Of a DNA stretch of 64,000 nt, positions 56,724 to 64,000 are shown in pieces. The position numbers were made by a program, and so were the translations under genes. Location of the stretch: the NCBI GenBank assembly GCA_964529715.1, contig CAZGXI010000007.1, forward strand, positions 89,437-153,436. The letters are read 5' to 3'. Source of the stretch: CAZGXI01 sp964529715 (GTDB lineage: Bacteria > Chloroflexota > Anaerolineae > Aggregatilineales > Ch27). Position 1 is the stretch's first letter, and each line of letters begins with the position of its first letter. The notes beneath the pieces are model-generated. The model ran no database searches. It was not told the origin of the DNA and saw nothing but the letters and a program-made list of their open reading frames with translations.

Positions 56724-58091
56724 CTACAACTGTTCACCGGCCAGTCTGGCCGACTCGCCAATGTAGGTCTCCGGCGTCAGGCGCAGCAATTCATCCTTGA
56801 CTGCCGGGGAGACGTCCAGCCCGGCGACGAACGTGACAATGTCCTCGCGCCGGATCGCCACGCCCCGGCTGAACGCCTTGAGGATGTCATACGCGCCCTC
56901 GACATGTTCCCGCCGCAGGATGGTTTGAATCCCCTCGGTGATCACTTCCCAATGGCGGTCCAGGTCGGCGCGCAGGCTGGCCTCGTCTACCACAAGACGG
57001 TCCAGGCCGCGCAGCACACCCTTGCAGGCGATCAACGTGTGCGCCAGAGCCACGCCGATGTTGCGCATCACCGTGCTGTTAGAAAGGTCGCGCTGCATCC
57101 GCGAGACCGGCAGCCTGCGCGCGAACAACTGGAACAGGGCATTGGCGACTTCCAGGTTGCCCTCGGCGTTCTCGAAGTGGATCGGGTTGACCTTGTGCGG
57201 CATGGTCGAAGAACTGACCTCGCCCGGTCGGACAACCTGGGCGAAGTAGCCATAGCTGATGTAATGCCACATATCCTGGCACAGATCGAGCAGGACGGCG
57301 TTGATGCGGGCCAGGGCGTCGAACAGGGCGATCAGCGCGTCGTGCGGCTCGATCTGGGTTGTGACCAGGGTCGGCGCAAGTCCCATCGAGGTAATGAAAT
57401 CCCGGCTGAAAGCGATCCAGTCCACATCAGGATAGGCCGCCAGATGGGCGTTGTACCCGCCCGTCGCGCCGTTCAGCTTGCCGGGAATACGTTCCCAGGC
57501 TTCCTGAAGATAGCGCCGCTGCTGCTCGATCCGCCCGGCAAACACGGCAAATTCCTTACCGACCGTCGTCGGAGAAGCGGGCTGGCCGTGCGTCCGCGCC
57601 AGCATCGGGATGGCAGCATGGGCCAACGCCATCTCGCGTAGTTTTGTCTGCAACTGTTCCAGCACGGGGAAATAGACTTCTGCCAGCCCGTCCCGCACGG
57701 CCAGGGCATGAGCCAGGTTGTTCACATCCTCAGAAGTCAGGCCAAAGTGAATGCCCTCCCGCACATCTTCCAGACTCGTCCCGGCGAATTGCTCCCGCAA
57801 AAAAACCTCGACGGCCTTGACATCGTGGCGGAGACGAGCTTCGATCTCCTTGACGCGCCGGGCCTGCTCTGGATCAAAATCGCGGATCAGGCCGCGCAGG
57901 AAGTTAACTTCCAGCGAAGTCAGGGGACGGATAAAGTCTACGCCGGGATGGTTCGCCAGCGCGATAAAATACCGGATTTCCACACGCAGGCGACAGCGAA
58001 TGAGCGCATACTCAGAAAAATACTCCCCCAGCGGCTCGACTTCGTTGCGGTAACGCCCGTCGATGGGCGAGATAGCTTGTAAGGAATCCAC
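56724..58091 (-). CDS. purB: Adenylosuccinate lyase
   Basis: PurB cleaves SAICAR and adenylosuccinate, releasing fumarate. The 455 residues match the E. coli-type enzyme in length and motifs: ISPIDGRYRNEVEPL at the N-terminus, HFGLTSEDVNN, RTHGQPASPTT with catalytic His168, and the fumarase-family signature SSSTMPHKVNPIHFENAEGN with catalytic Ser294/295 (293-312). The GTG start 58091 uses GGAGGGAGGG, which lies in the end of the upstream FGGY kinase gene 3 bases away, so the two are cotranscribed. It converges on the purA-like gene. Confidence 0.96.
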   Translation of the reverse strand: MDSLQAISPIDGRYRNEVEPLGEYFSEYALIRCRLRVEIRYFIALANHPGVDFIRPLTSLEVNFLRGLIRDFDPEQARRVKEIEARLRHDVKAVEVFLREQFAGTSLEDVREGIHFGLTSEDVNNLAHALAVRDGLAEVYFPVLEQLQTKLREMALAHAAIPMLARTHGQPASPTTVGKEFAVFAGRIEQQRRYLQEAWERIPGKLNGATGGYNAHLAAYPDVDWIAFSRDFITSMGLAPTLVTTQIEPHDALIALFDALARINAVLLDLCQDMWHYISYGYFAQVVRPGEVSSSTMPHKVNPIHFENAEGNLEVANALFQLFARRLPVSRMQRDLSNSTVMRNIGVALAHTLIACKGVLRGLDRLVVDEASLRADLDRHWEVITEGIQTILRREHVEGAYDILKAFSRGVAIRREDIVTFVAGLDVSPAVKDELLRLTPETYIGESARLAGEQL

Positions 58092-58094
58092 CTT

Positions 58095-59555
58095 TCACCC
58101 TCCCTCCCCGATCAACCGGCGATACAGATCGGCCTGACGTTCACGGGCGGCGCGGAGGGCCGTCGCAGCGGCAGGGCGCGGGTGAAGGGTCCAGGCGACG
58201 GCAGGCGGATGATCGCCCAGGGCACAAAGGCCCAACGCCCGTAGGACCAGGATCGCCACGCCGCGTGCCGTGATCTCCTCTTCTGCCGTGACGTACAACG
58301 GGCGATTCAGGGCGTCAGCCATCATTTGCGCCCACGCCCGCGACGCGACCAGCGCCCCGCCCCCACCGATGATCGCCACATCCGACCCAGCCACCGCGGC
58401 AAGTTGATCCGCGATCAGCGCCAGGCGCAGCGCCACCCCTTCGAGCGCCGCCTGCAACAGATCGAGCGCCGTCGTAGAAAGCCGTAGCCCGGTCACTGCG
58501 CCGGTCGCGCCACCGGCCCAGCCCGGACTGCGCTCCCCCGCCAGCAGCGGTAAAAAGGAGAGCCTGTGCGAATCGGGCGTCCGCGCGGCTAATGCTGCCT
58601 CCAGATCGGCAGGGTCGCCCAGCGCCAGCACAGAACGCGCCCAGCCGAAGATGTTGCCGCCTTCACTGGTGGCCCCGCCGATCAGGTGGTGCGCAGCATC
58701 CACGCGGTAGCTCCACAGACCGTTCGGGACAGGCGGCAGGGCCGCGCGGGAGACGATCCGCAGCGCCGCCGTCGTGCCAACGGTGAGGGCAATGTGCGTT
58801 TCGTCCACACAGCCCGACCCCACATTTGCCGCTGCGCCGTCGCCGACCGGCAGGTAAAACGGCACGTCCTTGAGCACAGGCCAGCGCCGCGCATAGACAG
58901 GCAGCAGGCCGACCTGGGCCGCGTCGTAGTCAGCCAGGGGCGGCAGGCGGTCTTTGGACAGACCGAGGGTATCCAGCCAGTGCGCATCCCAATCCAGGTC
59001 GGCGCGGTTCAACATCCCGCTCCACGAAGCAACGGAATAGCTGCACAGGCTATGTCCGAACCAGCGGCGGTACAGGTACGCGCCGAAGTCGAGCCAGGCT
59101 ACAACGGCGGCAAAGCACCCCGGCTGTGTCCGGCGCAACCAGTGTAGGCGCCCCGGCAGATAGGCAGTGTGCACGATGCAGCCGGTCCGCCGGTGCGCGG
59201 CCTGGGGATCGACGCGGCTTTTCAGGAAGACCACGTCGGCGGCGCTGCGCGTATCGGCATAGGTATAGATCGGCGTCAGCGGCCTGCCCGCCTGATCCAC
59301 GCCGAGCACATTGCCAACCAGCGTCGCCATGCCGACCGCGCGGATGTCCTTCGCCGCCGGGTGCGCCAGCACTTCGTCGATGCAGGCTTCGGTACGGGCC
59401 TGCAACCCCGCCGGGTTAAGCGTCGCCGCGCCAGCGGGGACGGTTCGGAAGCCGGAGGGACGGCTGGCCTGTGCACCGGGAATAGGGCGGGCCGCATCGT
59501 CGAACAGCAGCGCCCGCACCGACGAACTGCCGACATCGATGATCAAGACGGTCAT
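58095..59555 (-). CDS. FGGY-family carbohydrate kinase (gluconokinase-like)
   Basis: The 486 residues begin LIIDVGSSSVRALLFDD, the first ATP-binding motif, and contain DTRS near residue 100, the catalytic region PVGDGAAANVGSGC with the base Asp, LTVGTTAALRI, FLPLLAGERSPGW, and IIGGGGALVASRAWAQMMAD. The pattern GERSP is typical of gluconate kinases. FGGY kinases phosphorylate sugars, polyols or aldonic acids. ATG 59555 overlaps the TGA of the LarA-like gene (ATGA), so translation is coupled. A racemase/epimerase plus kinase suggests use of an aldonic acid. Confidence 0.88.
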   Translation of the reverse strand: MTVLIIDVGSSSVRALLFDDAARPIPGAQASRPSGFRTVPAGAATLNPAGLQARTEACIDEVLAHPAAKDIRAVGMATLVGNVLGVDQAGRPLTPIYTYADTRSAADVVFLKSRVDPQAAHRRTGCIVHTAYLPGRLHWLRRTQPGCFAAVVAWLDFGAYLYRRWFGHSLCSYSVASWSGMLNRADLDWDAHWLDTLGLSKDRLPPLADYDAAQVGLLPVYARRWPVLKDVPFYLPVGDGAAANVGSGCVDETHIALTVGTTAALRIVSRAALPPVPNGLWSYRVDAAHHLIGGATSEGGNIFGWARSVLALGDPADLEAALAARTPDSHRLSFLPLLAGERSPGWAGGATGAVTGLRLSTTALDLLQAALEGVALRLALIADQLAAVAGSDVAIIGGGGALVASRAWAQMMADALNRPLYVTAEEEITARGVAILVLRALGLCALGDHPPAVAWTLHPRPAAATALRAARERQADLYRRLIGEGG

Positions 59556-60817
59556 TGTGTCCGCACCCGGTACAGCATTTCCCCGGCTTTGGGGACGTAG
59601 AGAATACCTTCCGATTCGCGGCCCTGCCAGGCCGCCGGATTGATCTCCCGATAGTCCAGGTAGCCCAGGTTAAGCGCCCGGCAGTCTTCCGGTGGGATGC
59701 GCGTTGCCAGGGTCACACGGATACGCGGCTGTTCGACGCCGTTCTCAAATGTGCCCGTGCCCTTGAGATGGGTACTGTGCGCCAGCACGCCCGCCGGCAC
59801 ATCCTTGAAGCGGTCCCACTGCTTGAGGAAATAGTCGCGCACGTGGTAGCCCACGCGATAGATGTTCGCCCCATGCACCCGGCTGACCGTATCCAGGTGC
59901 GGCGCATAGACGATCACCTCCCCGCCATCGGCGATGCCTGGTTCCAGTTTGTACATCGCTTTCGCCGCCGTCCACAACTCGTCGTACATCGGCGGTGCGC
60001 AAGACAGCACGCGCTGATAGGGCCGTTCCAGCCAGGTGATGTGCCGCTGCGCCGAAAGTTCCGCCGCCGCGTGGAACGCTTCCTGGTGATCGCCGACGAA
60101 CAGACCTGCCAGCCCTTCCCCTGCCACGACCAGGCTGACCAGCGTGACGGGCGTCGGCAGCAGCGCGGCGGCGGCGTGGATCACGTCGCGCATGGGCGTG
60201 CGTTCGACGCCAATCGTGCCCATCACCGTGATCAGCGCGCCGAGCCAGTGGGTCACATGAATGATTTCCGGCCCGGCAATGCCGGGATAAAGGTACTTGG
60301 CCCCGCCGGAAAAACCGACCACCTCATGGGGAAAGGTCGGGCCGAGGATGACGATCTGATCGTATTCAAGCGCCCGTCGGTTGATCCGCACAGCCACATC
60401 CCCACCTAACGAAGAATGCCAGTATGGGCCGGTCAGCGCCTTCATCTGATCCTGGGTCAGCGTGCCCAGGTGCGCCAGCGCGCGGGGATCGTCCCAGGCG
60501 TGGTTATACAGGCCAATCTGCGCATAGCGGCCCTGCCGCTCGTCCGGCGTAAGGCCCACCAGGTCACAGAGCGCCGACTCGCTCAACGGCGGATGAGTGC
60601 CCAGCGCCACCAGGAAATCGAGCTGACGGACATCTGCAAGTACGTCCACCAATAGCCGGAACAGCAGCGGCAGCGGCAGCGTGCGGGTGTGATCGGGGAT
60701 GAGCGCCAGCACCCGCGCCCCGGCAAATCTGCCACCCAGACCGGCTTCCAGTGCGGCGCGGATGGCATCCTCGTGCAGGATAAGACCCGGTTCAGCGATG
60801 GCCTGCGCAGTTAACAT
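59552..60817 (-). CDS. LarA-family nickel-pincer racemase/epimerase
   Basis: LarA enzymes use a covalently bound nickel pincer nucleotide to racemise or epimerise alpha-hydroxy acids. The 421 residues show DHTRT (42-46), ALGTHPP, PTFPHEVVGFSGGAKYLYPG with His164 and Lys174, and His190; the 10- and 16-residue spacings around the Lys match the His174/Lys184/His200 set recalled for Lactobacillus plantarum LarA. Lys174 should anchor the cofactor. The cofactor genes larB, larC and larE are not in the window. The kinase partner makes an aldonate 2-epimerase more likely than lactate racemase. ATG 60817 is fixed by AGGAGAGG 5 bases upstream. Confidence 0.87.
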   Translation of the reverse strand: MLTAQAIAEPGLILHEDAIRAALEAGLGGRFAGARVLALIPDHTRTLPLPLLFRLLVDVLADVRQLDFLVALGTHPPLSESALCDLVGLTPDERQGRYAQIGLYNHAWDDPRALAHLGTLTQDQMKALTGPYWHSSLGGDVAVRINRRALEYDQIVILGPTFPHEVVGFSGGAKYLYPGIAGPEIIHVTHWLGALITVMGTIGVERTPMRDVIHAAAALLPTPVTLVSLVVAGEGLAGLFVGDHQEAFHAAAELSAQRHITWLERPYQRVLSCAPPMYDELWTAAKAMYKLEPGIADGGEVIVYAPHLDTVSRVHGANIYRVGYHVRDYFLKQWDRFKDVPAGVLAHSTHLKGTGTFENGVEQPRIRVTLATRIPPEDCRALNLGYLDYREINPAAWQGRESEGILYVPKAGEMLYRVRTQ

Positions 60818-60854
60818 TGTGACCTCTCCTGTGCTCATGCTGCTCGCCAGCCCA

Positions 60855-60884
60855 AGTATGCCCCGCCCCACGATCCGCCGTCAA
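60855..60884 (-). promoter_or_regulatory. Promoter of the larA-like/FGGY/purB operon
   Basis: Minus-strand TTGACG (60879-60884), 18-base spacer, CATACT (60855-60860). The remaining bases up to 61044 show no clear plus-strand promoter; a loose TTTGTGGT-type intergenic phrase is at about 60988-60996. Confidence 0.45.
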
Positions 60885-61044
60885 GCCGGAAAACACACCC
60901 TGAAAACACTCCAACCGCCCAGACGTTGGGTTCGCCAGGAAAAGCCAACCCAGAAGCAGAAGCCGGAATCTTTTGTGCCCTGTTCGCCTTTGTGGTCCAA
61001 TAAACCCTGTCTGCGTTAAATGCACCTGCTCTGAGGGAGAGAAT

Positions 61045-62088
61045 ATGTCCCTGACGCCTGACTTCTGGACCACCCATGTCGGCAGTGTGCCGTACCTCGA
61101 CATGGGAGCGACCTGCGCGCGGCTGGTCGATGCGTTGGATATACCCGCCTGGCCGCAGTTTTCCCGCCGCACGTTCCGCGAGAACATGTACACTCAGTAC
61201 GCTCCCGGCCTGCCGGGACTGGTAGAGGACGCGGCCAACGAACGCATCTACTTTGATACGACAGGCGACCTGACTCCTACACTGGAAGCCTTTTACGCCC
61301 GCTACCTGTCCGAGGACGTGGACTCCTTCGCCCTGAAACCGGCCTACGCCGCCGGTTTCTTCACCATGCTAGAGGCGCTTTCTGCTGCGCCGGGCGTGTG
61401 GGGCAAGGGGCAGGTCACCGGGCCGATCAGCTTTGGCCTCACCGTCACAGACCAGGATCGCCGCGCCAGCCTGTACCACGATCTGCTGGCAGACGCGCTG
61501 GCGAAAAACGCGGCCATGATCGCGCGCTGGCAAATCCGGCAGATTCGCAATGTGCGCCCCAATGTGATCGTCTTCGTAGACGAGCCGTACATGGCCTCGT
61601 TCGGCTCGGCCTTCATCAGCCTGGGCCGGGAGCAGGTGATCGCCATGCTGGACGAAGTCTTCACCGCCATTCACGAAGAGGGCGCGCTGGCGGGCGTCCA
61701 CTGCTGCGGCAACACCGACTGGTCGGTGCTGATGGCAACCCAGGTGGATATTCTCAACCTGGACGCTTATGGCTACCTGGAAACGCTGGCGCTTTACCCG
61801 GCGGAACTGCGCGCCTTTCTGGATCGCGGCGGCGTGATCGCCTGGGGACTCGTGCCGAACAACGAGCATGTCTTCGAGGAAACGCCCGAAACCCTGACCG
61901 AACGGCTGCGGGCAGGGTTCGACCTGATCAGTGGCAGAGCGCAGGCGCGGGAAGTGAATATCACAGCGGGCGAACTGGCAGCGCGCAGCCTGATCGCGCC
62001 GAGTTGTGGTTTGGGACCGACAACCGTCGCAGTCGCCGACCGCGCGCTGGACATGTTGCCACGCCTGGCCACGCTGCTGCGGCAATGA
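61045..62088 (+). CDS. MetE-core-like methyltransferase (UROD/MetE superfamily), candidate folate-independent methionine synthase
   Basis: The 347 residues correspond to the C-terminal barrel of cobalamin-independent methionine synthase without its N-terminal half. A zinc site can be read: His219-x-Cys221 in VHCCGNTDW and Cys321 in APSCGLGP, with the early barrel motif THVGSVP and the substrate motif FVDEP (Glu180). Such MetE-core proteins are known to methylate homocysteine from methyl-corrinoid donors in methanogens and Dehalococcoides (Mes families). Here it lies just upstream of CO dehydrogenase, and the window has two B12 riboswitches, which supports that role by context. A plain uroporphyrinogen-decarboxylase-like or methylcobamide:CoM-type methyltransferase remains possible. 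GAGGGAGAG precedes the ATG. Confidence 0.75.
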   Translation: MSLTPDFWTTHVGSVPYLDMGATCARLVDALDIPAWPQFSRRTFRENMYTQYAPGLPGLVEDAANERIYFDTTGDLTPTLEAFYARYLSEDVDSFALKPAYAAGFFTMLEALSAAPGVWGKGQVTGPISFGLTVTDQDRRASLYHDLLADALAKNAAMIARWQIRQIRNVRPNVIVFVDEPYMASFGSAFISLGREQVIAMLDEVFTAIHEEGALAGVHCCGNTDWSVLMATQVDILNLDAYGYLETLALYPAELRAFLDRGGVIAWGLVPNNEHVFEETPETLTERLRAGFDLISGRAQAREVNITAGELAARSLIAPSCGLGPTTVAVADRALDMLPRLATLLRQ

Positions 62089-62139
62089 TAGCCCGGTTCG
62101 GCAGTTGGGCGATTGCTACGGGAAACTTTCGTGCAAAAA

Positions 62140-62166
62140 TGACAATCACAATGACAGCGAGTGACA
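62140..62166 (+). repeat. Three TGACA direct repeats upstream of the HMA-cooS genes
   Basis: TGACA at 62140, 62152 and 62162 (spacings 12 and 10 bases) in an AT-richer 230-base gap. Possible regulator half-sites; weak on their own. Confidence 0.3.
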
Positions 62167-62240
62167 ATTTGCACTCGTTTTGCCTCGCTTTCTACAGCAC
62201 GATCTAGCGTAGCAGTAAAAGTAACTAATGGGTCGAAATA

Positions 62241-62256
62241 GGTGAATATTTTCACA
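62241..62256. promoter_or_regulatory. CRP/FNR-family binding-site candidate
   Basis: GGTGA-N6-TCACA, nine of ten bases matching the CRP-family consensus TGTGA-N6-TCACA, lies 63 bases before the HMA gene and upstream of cooS. CooA, the CO sensor that controls cooS operons in some bacteria, belongs to this family, but its reported site differs somewhat. Confidence 0.45.
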
Positions 62257-62318
62257 ATTCAGCCGGTTGTCTGCTCTGACTCGCCCTTGCCCGTCGCCAG
62301 TTAGGGAAAGCAGGAACC

Positions 62319-62723
62319 ATGCAAACACTCACGCTCAACCTCCCCGCCATGTACGGAGATCACCACGTCGTCGAGGTCCGCCGCATCCTGTTAGACATGC
62401 CGGGCGTCCAGGACGTTTACGCCAGCAGTTGCTTCCAGGTCGTCGAAGTAACCTATGATCCGGCCAAAGTGAGCGCCGATGCCATCACCACCCGGCTGGG
62501 CAAGGCAGGGTATCTACAAGACCTGGTGACGCCTGTCGAAGTCCCTGCCGCTTTCGATCCGACCAGTGTCAAAGGCAATGCTTTCTTCCGTCACACCGTT
62601 GCCTATGAACAAACCAAGCAGGTGATCGGCTTTGCCCAACGTGTGACCTGGCATGGCCGCCCGCTGTGGCCGTGTCCCGGCATGGATGTGATCAAGCCAG
62701 CCCTCATGGACGAAGGGGAATAA
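62319..62723 (+). CDS. Small HMA-like protein lacking the CxxC motif
   Basis: The 134 residues have an HMA/ferredoxin-like first half (about 1-70: LTLNLPAMYGDHHVVEVRRI, MPGVQDVYASSCFQVVEVTYD, ITTRLGKAGY). In metal-binding HMA domains the first loop carries CxxC; here it is YGDHH, so any metal would use His/Asp. The second half (FFRHTVAYEQTKQVIGFAQR, WHGRPLWPCPGMDV) is unlike HMA and unknown to me. It ends 4 bases before cooS, so the two are cotranscribed, and a role in CO dehydrogenase maturation, nickel delivery or electron transfer is a guess from position. Confidence 0.72.
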   Translation: MQTLTLNLPAMYGDHHVVEVRRILLDMPGVQDVYASSCFQVVEVTYDPAKVSADAITTRLGKAGYLQDLVTPVEVPAAFDPTSVKGNAFFRHTVAYEQTKQVIGFAQRVTWHGRPLWPCPGMDVIKPALMDEGE

Positions 62724-62727
62724 ACCA

Positions 62728-64000
62728 ATGCCAAAGGAAAAACGCAGCCCCGAACAGCGTAGTATCGACCCCGCAGCACAAGAAATGCTGATCCGCGCCG
62801 ATCAACTCGGCGTCAGCACCGCCTTCAGCCGGGCAGAAGCCATGCCACCGTGCAACATCGGCTCGGCAGGGATGTGCTGCAAAATGTGCGGCATGGGACC
62901 CTGCCGCCTGACTCAGGACGGGCAGACCGGTGTCTGCGGCGCGACTATCGACACCATCCAGGCCCGCAACTTCATGCGTATGATCGCGGCAGGCGCAGCG
63001 GCCCACTCGGATCACGGGCGCGATATGGCTTTCACGCTTAAGGCTGTCGCCAACGGCGAAGCCGAAGGCTACACCATCCGCGACATCGCCAAGCTGCGCA
63101 CCATTGCGGCGCTGAACGGCATCGCCATTGAAGGCCGCTCTCCTCAGGAGATCGCTAACGACCTGGCTGATCTATACATCGCCCAATTCGGGCAGCAAAA
63201 GGGCAGAATCGTTGCCACAAAGCGTGCACCGGCCAAGCGGCAAAAACTGTGGGAGGAAACGGGCGTGATGCCGCGCGGCATTGACCGTGAGGTGGTGGAA
63301 TGCCTGCACCGCACCCATATCGGCGACGACCAGGAAGCCACCCACATTTTGCAACACGCCGTGCGCACCGCCCTCTCAGACGGGTGGGGCGGCAGCCTGA
63401 TTGCCACCGACATCTCGGACATTCTGTTCGGCACTCCCGCGCCGGTGCTAGGACAGGCCAACCTGGGCGTTCTGAAGCGCGACATGGTCAACGTCATTGT
63501 ACACGGCCACGAGCCGACGCTGAGCCAGATGATCGTGGCCGCTTCGCAAGACCCGGAGATTGTTGACTATGCGAAGAAGGCGGGAGCAAAGGGCGTCAAT
63601 CTGGCCGGAATTTGCTGCACGGCCAACGAAATTCTCATGCGCCAGGGCGTCCCGGCGGCGGGCAATTTTTTGCAGCAGGAGCTTGCCATCCTGACCGGGG
63701 CCGTCGAAGCAATGGTCGTGGACGTGCAGTGCATCATGCAGGCGCTGGTGGAACTGGCGACCAACTTCCACACGATGGTCATCACGACCTCGCCAAAAGC
63801 CAAGATCGCCGGAGCGACGCACATCGAGTTCGACGAGCACAAGGCGCTGACCATCGCCAAAGACATCTTGCGCCGCGCCATCGACAACTTTAAGAATCGC
63901 GGCGAGACGCAGATTCCCGACGTGCGCGAGGACCTCATCCCCGGCTTCTCACACGAGTACATCAACTACATGCTCGGCGGCAGCTACCGCGCCTCCTTCC
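62728..64000 (+). CDS. cooS: Anaerobic carbon monoxide dehydrogenase catalytic subunit (partial)
   Basis: CooS oxidises CO to CO2 at a Ni-Fe-S cluster. The gene runs off the right edge; 424 codons are visible of about 630. The N-terminal cluster motif is complete: Cys42, Cys50, Cys51, Cys54 and Cys59 in PPCNIGSAGMCCKMCGMGPC, with Cys70, serving the D- and B-clusters. Further in, VIVHGHEP holds the active-site His, and LAGICCTANE and VVDVQCIMQ provide C-cluster ligands. The last cluster cysteines would lie outside. ATG 62728 has AAGGGG upstream. It is preceded by an HMA-like protein and a MetE-core-like methyltransferase, which suggests a link to C1 metabolism. Confidence 0.95.
   Translation, partial: MPKEKRSPEQRSIDPAAQEMLIRADQLGVSTAFSRAEAMPPCNIGSAGMCCKMCGMGPCRLTQDGQTGVCGATIDTIQARNFMRMIAAGAAAHSDHGRDMAFTLKAVANGEAEGYTIRDIAKLRTIAALNGIAIEGRSPQEIANDLADLYIAQFGQQKGRIVATKRAPAKRQKLWEETGVMPRGIDREVVECLHRTHIGDDQEATHILQHAVRTALSDGWGGSLIATDISDILFGTPAPVLGQANLGVLKRDMVNVIVHGHEPTLSQMIVAASQDPEIVDYAKKAGAKGVNLAGICCTANEILMRQGVPAAGNFLQQELAILTGAVEAMVVDVQCIMQALVELATNFHTMVITTSPKAKIAGATHIEFDEHKALTIAKDILRRAIDNFKNRGETQIPDVREDLIPGFSHEYINYMLGGSYRASF

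Overview
This 64 kb window is a GC-rich bacterial chromosome segment with no phage, insertion sequence, CRISPR array or RNA gene that I can support. The gene set points to the Chloroflexota, probably an Anaerolineae-like lineage. The reasons are a Tad pilus locus with no secretin gene (as in single-membrane envelopes), Thr/Pro-rich lipoprotein stalks, a DegS/DegU-type two-component pair, a eukaryote-like isoleucyl-tRNA synthetase C-terminus, and a CO dehydrogenase beside a corrinoid-type methionine-synthase core protein. The taxonomic call is an inference from gene content.

Layout. 1-4.4 kb: ileS 3' end facing ftsH and a Ser/Thr kinase. 4.5-5.7 kb: a cobalamin riboswitch with its promoter and terminator, controlling the ATPase of a B12-type importer. 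5.9-10.3 kb: ppdK and pckA, the pyruvate/PEP/oxaloacetate node. 10.4-14.7 kb: a ribokinase-like gene, then the importer's binding protein (two fused copies) and permease under a second cobalamin riboswitch. 14.7-17.6 kb: fructokinase and amylosucrase (sucrose use). 17.7-21 kb: an FHA-receiver-FHA protein, then murQ and a serine hydrolase (muropeptide recycling). 21.1-32.8 kb: nine tightly spaced plus-strand genes, folC-lon-AlbA/ATPase-lipoprotein-Ig protein-GNAT-PhnD-like lipoprotein-two glycosyltransferases. 32.8-35.4 kb: a nucleotidyltransferase-like protein, hpf and comF. 35.5-43.8 kb: tadC, tadB, tadA, tadZ and cpaB, followed upstream by a DegS/DegU-like pair. 43.9-48.1 kb: a Bcp peroxiredoxin, a membrane-fused molybdopterin oxidoreductase, a PHP phosphoesterase-like protein and a LON-domain protein. 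48.3-55.1 kb: a Ca2+-type P-ATPase, HtpX and an ADP-forming acyl-CoA synthetase fused to GNAT. 55.2-60.8 kb: a divergent purA facing a larA-like, FGGY kinase, purB operon. 61.0-64.0 kb: a MetE-core-like protein, a CxxC-less HMA protein, and cooS running off the end.

How it fits together. The B12 importer is split into two loci 9 kb apart, each with a full cobalamin riboswitch and a TTGACA promoter. B12 demand fits the right-hand end, where a MetE-core protein of the kind that takes methyl groups from corrinoids sits next to CO dehydrogenase. A CRP/FNR-type palindrome lies ahead of the HMA-cooS pair. Points most worth checking are the tandem binding protein, the MetE-core/cooS neighbourhood, the PurA homologue with a changed GTP-recognition motif, the LarA-like/FGGY module, and the acyl-CoA synthetase-GNAT fusion that keeps its catalytic histidine.

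Limits. All calls come from reading sequence and motifs. No database search was possible, so family names rest on recognised motifs, and the promoters are pattern matches only.
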